In this document: piece by piece, positions 8,775 to 15,600 of the stretch
How positions within the stretch are numbered: the first letter of the stretch is position 1
Layout: each line of letters opens with the position of its first letter
Source: VRUE01 sp963697695
GTDB taxonomy: Bacteria; Actinomycetota; Thermoleophilia; Solirubrobacterales; 70-9
NCBI GenBank assembly: GCA_963697695.1
Contig: OY969094.1
Coordinates: forward strand, 496,001-560,000
Reading direction: 5' to 3'
Length of the DNA stretch: 64,000 nt
Made by a program: the position numbers and the translations under genes
Notes under the pieces: generated by a model
Seen by the model: the letters and a program-made list of their open reading frames with translations, nothing else
Database searches by the model: none
Told to the model about the DNA's origin: nothing

Positions 8775-9428
8775 TCAGCCTTCCGGCAGCAGGGTCAGCT
8801 TGCGGGCGAAGCTTTCGGCGGCGATCAAACGCAGCGCTTGGCGCTTCGTCAACCCCAGCGTCGCAGCCGAGAGCCCACCCAGCCCAGGGCCATCGGCGCC
8901 TGGGCCAAGCGCGAGCAAAGGCACCCCCGCTGCGGCGACATAAGTGCGGCCGGAGCCGGAGCCGGAGGGTTCGGTCGTCACGACGATGTCGACCTTCGCT
9001 CCCGCCGGTGCCGGTCCGGCCGCCAGCAGCGCCTCGGCACCGCTGACAGACACCTCAACCGGCCGCCGGCCGCCTCCCAGCCCTGCGTCGCCCGAGCCAC
9101 GACGCCGCGGCGGCCGCAGCTGCGCCGCGAGTAGGTAGGAGCCCGCTGGGATCGTGGTGACCGGCTCAAGCCCAAGCGCTTCCTCGGGCGCCATCAGTGC
9201 TCCGGGCGGAACGAAACGCGAGGGGATGCGACGAACCGCCAGAGCCGCCGCCTCGCTGGGTCCGATCGGCTCTCCCGCCCCGAGATCCTGCGCCAGCACC
9301 ACCGCTTGGCGGAGCGGGCCGTAACCGCGGGCGACGCTCGACCCGTATCCGTTTGCAATCGCCGCGGCAAGCACCGCTGCGAGCATCGCCAGCAGGAAGA
9401 GAACGCCGGCGCGAACGCGCCTGTTCAT
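8775..9428 (-). CDS. cpaB: CpaB/RcpC-like pilus assembly protein (SAF domain)
   Basis: Exported Tad-system protein. A basic N-terminus and one membrane helix (VRAGVLFLLAMLAAVLAAAIA) lead into an SAF domain (about residues 40-110) with the usual AQDLGAGEPIGPSEAAALAV and TTIPAGSYLLAAQL strands. The C-terminal half is Gly/Pro-rich, then a second beta region (VEVSVSGAEALL, KVDIVVTTEPS). It overlaps the upstream histidine kinase gene by ATGA and abuts cpaF. At 217 residues it is on the short side for CpaB. Confidence 0.82.
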   Translation of the reverse strand: MNRRVRAGVLFLLAMLAAVLAAAIANGYGSSVARGYGPLRQAVVLAQDLGAGEPIGPSEAAALAVRRIPSRFVPPGALMAPEEALGLEPVTTIPAGSYLLAAQLRPPRRRGSGDAGLGGGRRPVEVSVSGAEALLAAGPAPAGAKVDIVVTTEPSGSGSGRTYVAAAGVPLLALGPGADGPGLGGLSAATLGLTKRQALRLIAAESFARKLTLLPEG

Positions 9429-10150
9429 GCGGCCCGTTCGTCGTCGAGGGCGAGCGGCAACTCGAGCACGGCGAGCGAGCCGCGCTCCGAATGCCGCAGC
9501 GCGAAACGCCCATTGTGCGTGGCGACGATCCGTCGCACGATCTTCAGCCCGTGTCCACTCCGCCGCTTGCCGGATAGACGGGCGATCGTCTCGGCCGGGC
9601 TCTCCCGACGAGACCTGGGACGTGACCGGCGACCGGAGTCGACGACCGCGACGCGCAGCATGCCGTTCCGCACGCGGGCAGCGACGACGATCGACGGTCC
9701 GCCGTGCTCGATCGCGTTGACGATCAGGTTGTCGAGCGCCTGCGCCAGCGCCCAGCGGTCTCCTTCGACGAGGGCACCGCCGGCATCCCAGCGCAGCTCC
9801 AGGGAACCTTCTGCAAGAGCAGTCCTTGCCTTCCAGCGCCCAACCGCTGCCTCGAGCAGAGGGCGACAGGCGACAGACCCCCGCGAGGAGGCCTGAAAGC
9901 CGCCATTGATCTCGCGCTCGAGTCGCTCCAGGGCCGCCGCAACGAGCTGGATCGGGCTCTCGGCACCGCGCGAGGCAGGAACCTCGTATCCCCCCGCAAG
10001 CGCAAGAGCCTGCAGCGGCCGGCGTACCTCATGCAGCGCCTCGTTTAGAGCGACGCGCCGCCGACCCGCCCGCAAACCCTGCACCGCTACGGCCGCCGCC
10101 ATCGACGCCGCAAGCGGCCAGCCGACGAAGACCTGGACCAGCTCGCTCAT
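9425..10150 (-). CDS. Small membrane sensor histidine kinase of the pilus operon
   Basis: Likely kinase partner of the response regulator encoded just upstream. I choose the start MSELVQVFVGWPL because it overlaps the regulator's TGA by ATGA; the frame extends further upstream without a ribosome site. The 241-residue protein has one N-terminal membrane helix, the phospho-acceptor region ALHEVRRPLQAL with His40, the N box ALDNLIVNAIEHG and the G box SGHGLKIVRRIVATH. There is no obvious sensory domain, so input may come through the membrane helix or a partner. Confidence 0.88.
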   Translation of the reverse strand: MSELVQVFVGWPLAASMAAAVAVQGLRAGRRRVALNEALHEVRRPLQALALAGGYEVPASRGAESPIQLVAAALERLEREINGGFQASSRGSVACRPLLEAAVGRWKARTALAEGSLELRWDAGGALVEGDRWALAQALDNLIVNAIEHGGPSIVVAARVRNGMLRVAVVDSGRRSRPRSRRESPAETIARLSGKRRSGHGLKIVRRIVATHNGRFALRHSERGSLAVLELPLALDDERAA

Positions 10151-10872
10151 CCCTCTACCAGCCGATAGCCGTAGCCCCAGCAATTCACCACATAGCGCCC
10201 GTGCTCGGGGTCGAGTTTGCGGCGCAGCCTGCTGGCATGGGAGTCGAGCGTTCGGGTACGCGCAGGCGTGCGGTAGCCCCATACTCCCTCGAGTAGTTCA
10301 CGCTTCGAGAACACCCGGGATGGGTCCGATGCAAGCGCCCGCAACAGGCCGAACTCCTTGTTCGAGAGCGTGACTTCCCGCTCCCCTACCCACACCTTCC
10401 GCTGAGCCGGGTCGACGACTATCTCCCCCACCCGGCACGGTCCCTCCGGCTGCTCGCCCCCACGCCGCAACACGGCGCTGATCCGCGCCCTCAGCTCCTG
10501 ATAGTGAAACGGCTTGACGACATAGTCGTCGGCACCGAAATCGAGGCCGCGAACACGATCGGTATCGGCACCGCGGCCGGTGAGGACGATCACCGGCAGA
10601 CGTGGATCGAAACGGGAACTGACACCGTCCGATTCGCGAATCTCCCGTAGTACGTCGAGGCCCAAAGCATCTGGAAGGGTCAGGTCCAGCAGGAGGAGGT
10701 CGGGATGGTTGTAGCGGCAAAGCCGCAGCGCATCGGAGGCGCTCGGTGCCGGCAGCACTCCGAACTGGTCTGCAGCGAGGTGATCGCAGAGCATCTCCAG
10801 CGTCGGCGTGTCGTCCTCGCAGACGACCAGGGTGGCGATCTCTCTCCGCTGGGGCAGCACTGAGCCGTCCAA
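10147..10872 (-). CDS. OmpR-family response regulator of the pilus operon
   Basis: Two-domain regulator of 241 residues. The receiver domain (about residues 12-125) shows the acidic pair ED at 19-20, phospho-acceptor Asp63 in LLLLDLTLPD, TGRG at the Thr position and the Lys of VVKPFHYQEL. The C-terminal winged helix (about 140-238) contains LSNKEFGLLRALASDP and RTLDSHASRLRRKL. As first gene of the cluster followed by the kinase and cpaB-cpaF-tadB-tadC, it probably controls pilus assembly in response to an unknown signal. Confidence 0.92.
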   Translation of the reverse strand: MDGSVLPQRREIATLVVCEDDTPTLEMLCDHLAADQFGVLPAPSASDALRLCRYNHPDLLLLDLTLPDALGLDVLREIRESDGVSSRFDPRLPVIVLTGRGADTDRVRGLDFGADDYVVKPFHYQELRARISAVLRRGGEQPEGPCRVGEIVVDPAQRKVWVGEREVTLSNKEFGLLRALASDPSRVFSKRELLEGVWGYRTPARTRTLDSHASRLRRKLDPEHGRYVVNCWGYGYRLVEG

Positions 10873-10932
10873 GAGAGAGGCGAGGGAAACTCTCCCCCGC
10901 CTGCAAGAGGAAGCAAGCCTTACAGCTCGGGG

Positions 10933-11250
10933 CTAGGCGCTGGCGGCGTCGCCGTCGCTCTCACGTGAAGAATCCAGCGCCGCTCGCACCCAATCGACCT
11001 GTCCGTCGAGCGCAAGGCGATAGAGATGTTCGGTTGCGCCACGAACTGTCCTGGTTTCCGTCAACTCCAGCGTTTTTGTGTTGGCGAGAACCGTGACGTG
11101 ATAGTTGACCTTGCTCAACGGCAGGTCCAAAGCGCCCGCAAATTGGATCGGGCTAGCAAGGCGGTTGTGATCATTCTCATACGTCCGGAGAATGCGACGC
11201 CTTACGACATGGCTCAAGGCGGTGAACAATTCAGGGGAATCTTTGGTCAT
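10933..11250 (-). CDS. ArsR-like winged-helix transcriptional regulator
   Basis: Small HTH protein of about 105 residues from an internal ATG (MTKDSPELFTALSHVVRRRI). The N-terminal ALSHVVRRRILRTY segment and the recognition-helix region LPLSKVNYHVTVLANTKTLELTETRTVRG follow the ArsR/DUF7343-like pattern common in this lineage. No metal-binding Cys pair is visible. It is divergent from the XRE gene, with a TTAGAG/CTCTAA inverted repeat between them that either regulator could bind. Confidence 0.8.
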   Translation of the reverse strand: MTKDSPELFTALSHVVRRRILRTYENDHNRLASPIQFAGALDLPLSKVNYHVTVLANTKTLELTETRTVRGATEHLYRLALDGQVDWVRAALDSSRESDGDAASA

Positions 11251-11305
11251 GCGCCACCATCGACCTGGGACGAGATTCACAACAAGCTTTAACTAAAAAC
11301 CCACT

Positions 11306-11325
11306 TTAGAGTATATATGCTCTAA
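11306..11325. promoter_or_regulatory. TTAGAG-N8-CTCTAA inverted repeat, candidate operator
   Basis: The short AT-rich gap between two divergent HTH genes holds the inverted repeat TTAGAG and CTCTAA with an 8-base AT centre. The local AT richness contrasts with the GC-rich flanks. It is well placed to control one or both genes, but binding is inferred only from symmetry and position. Confidence 0.45.
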
Positions 11326-11360
11326 CGATAAATGCGCGAGTTCGGCAGTGTGCGCGACCC

Positions 11361-11624
11361 ATGCCGCCCCGCCGGAAGGCTCAACCGCGTTCACCCGAGC
11401 ATGCTGCGCTTGGGGAAGCGATAAAAAAGCTTCGTGAGGAAGCGGGCTTAAGCCAGGAGGCGCTGGCTGACGCCTCGGACCTCCACCTGACCCATATCGG
11501 CGGCATGGAGCGAGGCGTCCGCAATCCGAGCTACGCGACGCTACTGAGGCTCGCAGCGGCCCTTGACGTCCGCCTCGGCCGCCTGGCAACCCTCGCCGAC
11601 CGCATTCAAGACCGCTCCGGCTAG
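11361..11624 (+). CDS. XRE-family HTH protein
   Basis: Eighty-seven-residue DNA-binding protein made almost entirely of one Cro/C1-type HTH (about residues 17-75: LGEAIKKLREEAGLSQEALAD, then LTHIGGMERGVRNPSYATLLRL). No ligand-binding domain is attached. The last 84 bases overlap the 3' end of the convergent DUF192 gene, so the two transcripts are antisense to each other at their ends. Its target is unknown; the inverted repeat just upstream is the obvious candidate. Confidence 0.85.
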   Translation: MPPRRKAQPRSPEHAALGEAIKKLREEAGLSQEALADASDLHLTHIGGMERGVRNPSYATLLRLAAALDVRLGRLATLADRIQDRSG

Positions 11625-11957
11625 TTCTGGCTCTTCCAGAGAGGAGGCCGCGCTCGGCAGCTCGAGCACGGCCCTGGCGCCGGCGCCGAAAAGAACCCGG
11701 CGGGGAGCGACCCGATGACGGGCCGCAATGACGGCACCGTTGCCGTCGAGAAAGAGGACGTCGAGCGGGAAGCGCATGCCGAAGGTGTGGACGCTCGCAC
11801 AGCGGGGAATCAGCAGCCCGGCTCCTGCCTCCTCCGGATCGAGAAGGGCGAGGCCGAGCAGCCGCGAACGCCGGCCCGCTGCTTCTCGCACCTCGAAACC
11901 GAGAACGATCACGGACGGCAGGCGGGCGAGGCGCGGTGCAAGTGAAGCGTTCTCCAT
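11541..11957 (-). CDS. DUF192 family protein
   Basis: DUF192 domain protein of about 138 residues, starting at MENASLAPRLARL (the open frame continues upstream but without family similarity). The domain core is visible as SRLLGLALLDPEEAGAGLLI, the signature CASVHTFGMRFPLDVLFLD and a final beta region (VLFGAGARAVLEL). The biochemical role of DUF192 is not settled. Its 3' end overlaps the XRE gene in a convergent arrangement. No signal peptide is seen, although many DUF192 proteins are exported. Confidence 0.82.
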   Translation of the reverse strand: MENASLAPRLARLPSVIVLGFEVREAAGRRSRLLGLALLDPEEAGAGLLIPRCASVHTFGMRFPLDVLFLDGNGAVIAARHRVAPRRVLFGAGARAVLELPSAASSLEEPELAGAVLNAVGEGCQAAEADVKGRCEPQ

Positions 11958-12120
11958 TCGCCTCTCAAGCCGAGGGCCGAGGCCACTCTCCCCCGCCGCC
12001 AAACGGTCTTTCGGTGCAAACCCTCGTTCAGGCATGGGCACGCACGGCAGCGGATTACGATGATCGGCATGATCCAGCACCTGCTCCCGCTGGGCTTGCG
12101 AGAGCCGATGGGCTTCAACC

Positions 12121-12588
12121 GTGGATAAGAAAACGACCCGCAGAGGGAACTACGAGTCTGGCTCCGATTACGTGCTCGAGTACGGGGAGCTTCGCTTCGC
12201 CTTCAACGAGGAGGACTTCGGCCAGCGCGTCGAGCAGGCCGCGGTCAAGCTCGGCTTCGTCGACCAGGGCCTGAGCCAGGAGGAGCTGGACGACCTGCTC
12301 GATCTGGCCGTCAGCGGCGAGATCGCCGAGCCCAGCTCACGCCTCGGCGAGCACATCAACGAGAACTGGGATGACCTGGTCGGCCCTGCCAACCGCAGCC
12401 TCGTCCACTGGCTGCGCCGTCTCGTCTTCCGCGGTGCCTGGCTTGACCAGCGCGTCATGGAGGGCGAGCTCGACATCGTCTTCGACGAGAGCACCCAGAC
12501 CTTCGGCTACGTCCAGCCGGACCGCAGCTCAGAGCTGATCGAGCTCTCCAAAGAGCCCTCCTGGCGCCGCATCGCCTACCGCCGCTAG
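12121..12588 (+). CDS. Acidic protein of unknown function
   Basis: I do not recognise this 155-residue protein. It starts at GTG and is acidic and predicted soluble, with helical stretches such as LSQEELDDLLDLAVSGEIAE and a C-terminal beta-like part (GELDIVFDESTQTFGYVQ). No Cys clusters, signal peptide or membrane helix are visible. It converges on the Rho-like gene with only 7 nt between the stop codons. Codon use resembles that of its neighbours, so it is probably a genuine single-gene unit. Confidence 0.7.
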   Translation: MDKKTTRRGNYESGSDYVLEYGELRFAFNEEDFGQRVEQAAVKLGFVDQGLSQEELDDLLDLAVSGEIAEPSSRLGEHINENWDDLVGPANRSLVHWLRRLVFRGAWLDQRVMEGELDIVFDESTQTFGYVQPDRSSELIELSKEPSWRRIAYRR

Positions 12589-12595
12589 GCGGTCG

Positions 12596-13384
12596 CTACT
12601 GAGACTGCTGCTCGAGCGCCCCTACCACGGTCAGCGAACCGCTGCCCGCGCCCGCCGGCCCAAGACCGGCGTCGAAGAGCTTCTTGGCGGCGTCCGCATC
12701 GCTGAAGGCCTCCTCAAAGCGGCTCAGCGAGTCGACCAGCAGGATCACGTCGTCGCCCCCCTCGGCACGGCGGGCCGCCTGCTCCAGCGCGTCGCTGGCA
12801 TGGCGTGCCTGGCCGGCGGCGACGATCTCCGCCTGTGGCGCCTCTCGCTTCCAGTCCGCCAGCTCCTCGGGGCTGGGGTCGACGAGCAGCGCAATCGGGT
12901 CGGGACCGTTGGCAGCGCCCGCCAGCTCCCCCGCCAGCTCGCGCAGCAGCGCGGTGCAGGCCTCTCGGCTCTCGCCGTAGACCAGTGCCTGGCGCGAGCG
13001 AGGCGGCAGCAGCAGGTCGTGCACGCGCAGACCCTTGCCCTTGCGGCCGAAACGACGGCGGCGACGGCGGCGCCGAGGCCGCTCCGGCTCCGCTTGGGAC
13101 TCAGCCGTGGCAGGCTCGGGCGCTGAAGGGGTGGGCTCAGGGGCCGCGGGTCGGGACTCGCGCTCCGACTCCCGCGCCTTGGGCTTCGCGGTCTCCCGCG
13201 CTGGGCGCTCGCGACGGCGGCGCGGCGGCCGCTCGCGCTTTGGCGCCGGCTCCCCACCGCCTCCGTCGAGCAGCTTCTCGATCAGCTCCTCGCGACGCAG
13301 CATTCGGTACCGCGGTACCCCAGCCTCGGCGGCGAGAGCGTGCAGTTCGGACAGGTGCTTGGACTCCAGCTCGGTTTTGGTCAT
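12596..13384 (-). CDS. Degenerate Rho-like protein lacking a P-loop
   Basis: Residues 1-40 are a Rho N-terminal (SAP-like) domain: LESKHLSELHALAAEAGVPR and REELIEKLL. A long Arg/Pro/Glu-rich disordered linker (about 45-115, with a run of eight Arg) replaces the RNA-binding OB fold. Residues 118-262 align by eye with the Rho ATPase core: GLRVHDLLLP, then LLVDPSPEELADWKRE in place of LLIDERPEEVTEM, DDVILLVDSLSRFEEAF in place of the Walker B strand, and GSLTVVGAL in place of GSLTIIATA. The P-loop position reads GESREACT (137-144), without the GKT lysine, and the end of the ATPase domain is missing. ATPase activity is therefore unlikely. A regulatory or nucleic-acid-binding role is inference. Confidence 0.8.
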   Translation of the reverse strand: MTKTELESKHLSELHALAAEAGVPRYRMLRREELIEKLLDGGGGEPAPKRERPPRRRRERPARETAKPKARESERESRPAAPEPTPSAPEPATAESQAEPERPRRRRRRRRFGRKGKGLRVHDLLLPPRSRQALVYGESREACTALLRELAGELAGAANGPDPIALLVDPSPEELADWKREAPQAEIVAAGQARHASDALEQAARRAEGGDDVILLVDSLSRFEEAFSDADAAKKLFDAGLGPAGAGSGSLTVVGALEQQSQ

Positions 13385-13400
13385 CGAGGCGGCAGGTTAT

Positions 13401-15071
13401 TCAACCGGCGGGATCGACTCCGGCCTCAGCCGCAGCCGCAGGCCAAGCCTCGGCCTCGCGCTTGATCTGTCGACGCGACCAGCCCAGCTCGGCTCCCATC
13501 GCCTCGGCCACCGCCCGCACCGAGTCGGCAGTACGCAGTTGCGGGGCAGCGAGGATCCCGAGCCGGGTACGCCGCAGGAGGACATCGGCGACGCTGCGCG
13601 CCTGCTCGAGCCTGGCCGCAATAGCCGCCTCGGCCAGCAGGTCGAGACGGCCGGGCACGATGGGGGTCGCCAGTTTCGGGTTCTCTGCCGCGAGAGCGAG
13701 CACCGCCCTGGTGGCGTGTCCGTAGCGAAAGGCGAGCTGGGCGACCGAGTCCTCCCCCACCCCGTCGGGTGCATGCAGGTCCTCCGGCCTGGCCTCCATC
13801 CCGAGCGGGATCTCGGCTGTGTGGCAGGGAGCCTCGCGGCCCTCGCGCTCGACCAGGCGATCGACCGTCTGCTTTGCCATCCGCCGCCAGGTCGTCAGCT
13901 TGCCGCCGGTGATCGTCAGCATCCCGGAGGAAGTCTCATACAGCTCCGCCTTGCGCGAAATATCGACTGACTTCTTCGGGTCGCCGGTGGAGATCAGCGG
14001 CCGGACACCGGCGTAGGCGCCGACCAGATCGGACCTTCCCAGCGAGGCGCCGAAGAACTCGTTGACCGCGTCGAGCAGATACTCGATGTCGTCGTCGCCG
14101 GGATGGGGGTGGTCGATGTCCCCGTCGAAATCGTTGTCGGTGGTGCCGACCAGGGTGCGGCCGTACCAGGGCAGGGCGAATATCGCCCGCCCCTCCCCAG
14201 CCGGGACGATGCAGGCGGCGCTGCCGGTGGAGAGGTCGGCGCGGTCGATCAGTACGTGCGTGCCGCGGCTGGGAGAGATCCGTGGCGCGTCCTCCTCCTC
14301 GACCACCTCCTCGGGGCGGATGCGATCGGCCCAGACACCGGTCGCGTTGATGACGTTCTCCGCCTCGACCTCGTGGCGTTCGCCAGACTCCGCCTCGACA
14401 AAGGCGACGCCCGCAGCGCGACCGTTCCGCCCCAGCACCTCGGTCACCTCGGCCCCGTTCAGCATCACGGCGCCGAAGCGTTCGGCCTCGCCGAGCACCG
14501 TGAGGACGAGGCGAACGTCGTCGGTCTGGCAGTCATAGAAGAGGTAGGCCGCCTTGGGATCGCGCGGCTCCAGCGCCGGCACCATCTCCAGCACCTCGTC
14601 GCGGTCGATCGTGCGGTGGCGGTCCGGCGACCAGTAGAAGTCCTGGTCCTCTTCCTTCGAGGAGCGCATCTCGCGACGGCTGCGGCCGACCCGCGTCGTC
14701 GCCATCACGTCGTACATGTTGAGGCCGATGCCGACGCGGCGGTCGCGGCGCTCCTCGCCCAGCGCCGGGACCAGGAACGGGGTCGGGTAGACCAGGTGCG
14801 GTGCCAGCTGGACCATCAGCTGGCGCTCGAGCAGCGCCTCGCGGACCAGGCCCAGGTCGAGGTTCTGCAGGTAGCGCAGGCCACCGTGGACCATCTTCGA
14901 GGAACGGCTCGAAGTGCCGATCGCGTAGTCGTCGCGCTCCAGCAGCGCCACCGAGTAGCCGCGCGCGGCGGCGTCGAGCGCCACCCCGGCACCGGTAATC
15001 CCCCCGCCGATCACCACGACCTCGAAGCGCTGGCCGGAAATCGACTCGATGGCGGCGTTGCGGGAAAGCAT
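13401..15071 (-). CDS. glpD: Glycerol-3-phosphate dehydrogenase, FAD-dependent
   Basis: Oxidises sn-glycerol-3-phosphate to dihydroxyacetone phosphate and passes electrons to the quinone pool at the membrane. The FAD Rossmann motif VVIGGGITGAGVALDAAARG is at residues 19-38, then SSRSSKMVHGGLRYL, the FAD-family segment INATGVWAD, and the C-terminal region with LVGAYAGVRPL and ITGGKLTTWRRMA. The length of 556 residues matches GlpD. The start overlaps the stop of the nitroreductase gene (TGATG). No glycerol kinase or facilitator gene is next to it. Confidence 0.93.
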   Translation of the reverse strand: MLSRNAAIESISGQRFEVVVIGGGITGAGVALDAAARGYSVALLERDDYAIGTSSRSSKMVHGGLRYLQNLDLGLVREALLERQLMVQLAPHLVYPTPFLVPALGEERRDRRVGIGLNMYDVMATTRVGRSRREMRSSKEEDQDFYWSPDRHRTIDRDEVLEMVPALEPRDPKAAYLFYDCQTDDVRLVLTVLGEAERFGAVMLNGAEVTEVLGRNGRAAGVAFVEAESGERHEVEAENVINATGVWADRIRPEEVVEEEDAPRISPSRGTHVLIDRADLSTGSAACIVPAGEGRAIFALPWYGRTLVGTTDNDFDGDIDHPHPGDDDIEYLLDAVNEFFGASLGRSDLVGAYAGVRPLISTGDPKKSVDISRKAELYETSSGMLTITGGKLTTWRRMAKQTVDRLVEREGREAPCHTAEIPLGMEARPEDLHAPDGVGEDSVAQLAFRYGHATRAVLALAAENPKLATPIVPGRLDLLAEAAIAARLEQARSVADVLLRRTRLGILAAPQLRTADSVRAVAEAMGAELGWSRRQIKREAEAWPAAAAEAGVDPAG

Positions 15072-15577
15072 CAGTCGAGGAAGACCGTTGCCTGCTCGAC
15101 CGGGGGACGTGGCGGCGGTGTCTGCTCCTGGCGCGGCCGGCCGAGGTACAACAGGCCGACGAAACGCTCCTCAGCCGGCAGGCTCACCGCCTCGCGGCCC
15201 GCCTCCTCTCGCAGCAGTGCGGGCGTGCGCCAGTAGCCGGCGAGCCCTCGGGCGTGAGCGGCCAGCAGCACGATGTAGGAAGCGACGGCGGTGGCGTGCA
15301 GGTCCTCCTCGTCCTGGACCGGGTCACCGCCAAGCAGACAGGAGGCAACGATCAGGGTCGGGGCACGGTCGAGCTTGGCGGCGCCCTCCGGCCCCGCCGC
15401 CTTCAGCCGCTCCAACGCTGCAGGCCCGACGACTCGGAAGCGCCAAGGTGCGGTGAGGTGGTGATTGGGCGCCCAGCGCGCCAGCTCGAGCAGGTCGACG
15501 ATCTCCTCGTGCCCAAGCCGCTCCGGGCCGAAGGCCTTGTGCGTGCGGCGGGTCCTGATCGCGGTCTCTACGTCCAC
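15071..15577 (-). CDS. YdjA-like nitroreductase family protein
   Basis: FMN-dependent oxidoreductase of about 168 residues from a GTG start (VDVETAIRTRRTHKAFG). The nitroreductase core is clear: RRTHKAF at the phosphate-binding end, LARWAPNHHLTAPWRFRVV, and GLAGYWRTP near the C-terminus, which resembles the single-domain YdjA group. BluB, which makes the lower ligand of B12, is in the same superfamily and would fit the neighbouring B12 genes, but its signature segments are not evident. It lies 23 nt behind the ECF operon, so co-transcription is possible. Confidence 0.82.
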   Translation of the reverse strand: MDVETAIRTRRTHKAFGPERLGHEEIVDLLELARWAPNHHLTAPWRFRVVGPAALERLKAAGPEGAAKLDRAPTLIVASCLLGGDPVQDEEDLHATAVASYIVLLAAHARGLAGYWRTPALLREEAGREAVSLPAEERFVGLLYLGRPRQEQTPPPRPPVEQATVFLD

Positions 15578-15600
15578 GCGGAGAACATAGCCCGCTGGGG

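Noticed and set aside
15071..15577. BluB (lower-ligand synthesis) as the identity of the nitroreductase near the B12 operon
   Set aside because: The protein is short and matches the YdjA-like pattern better; BluB signature segments were not found.
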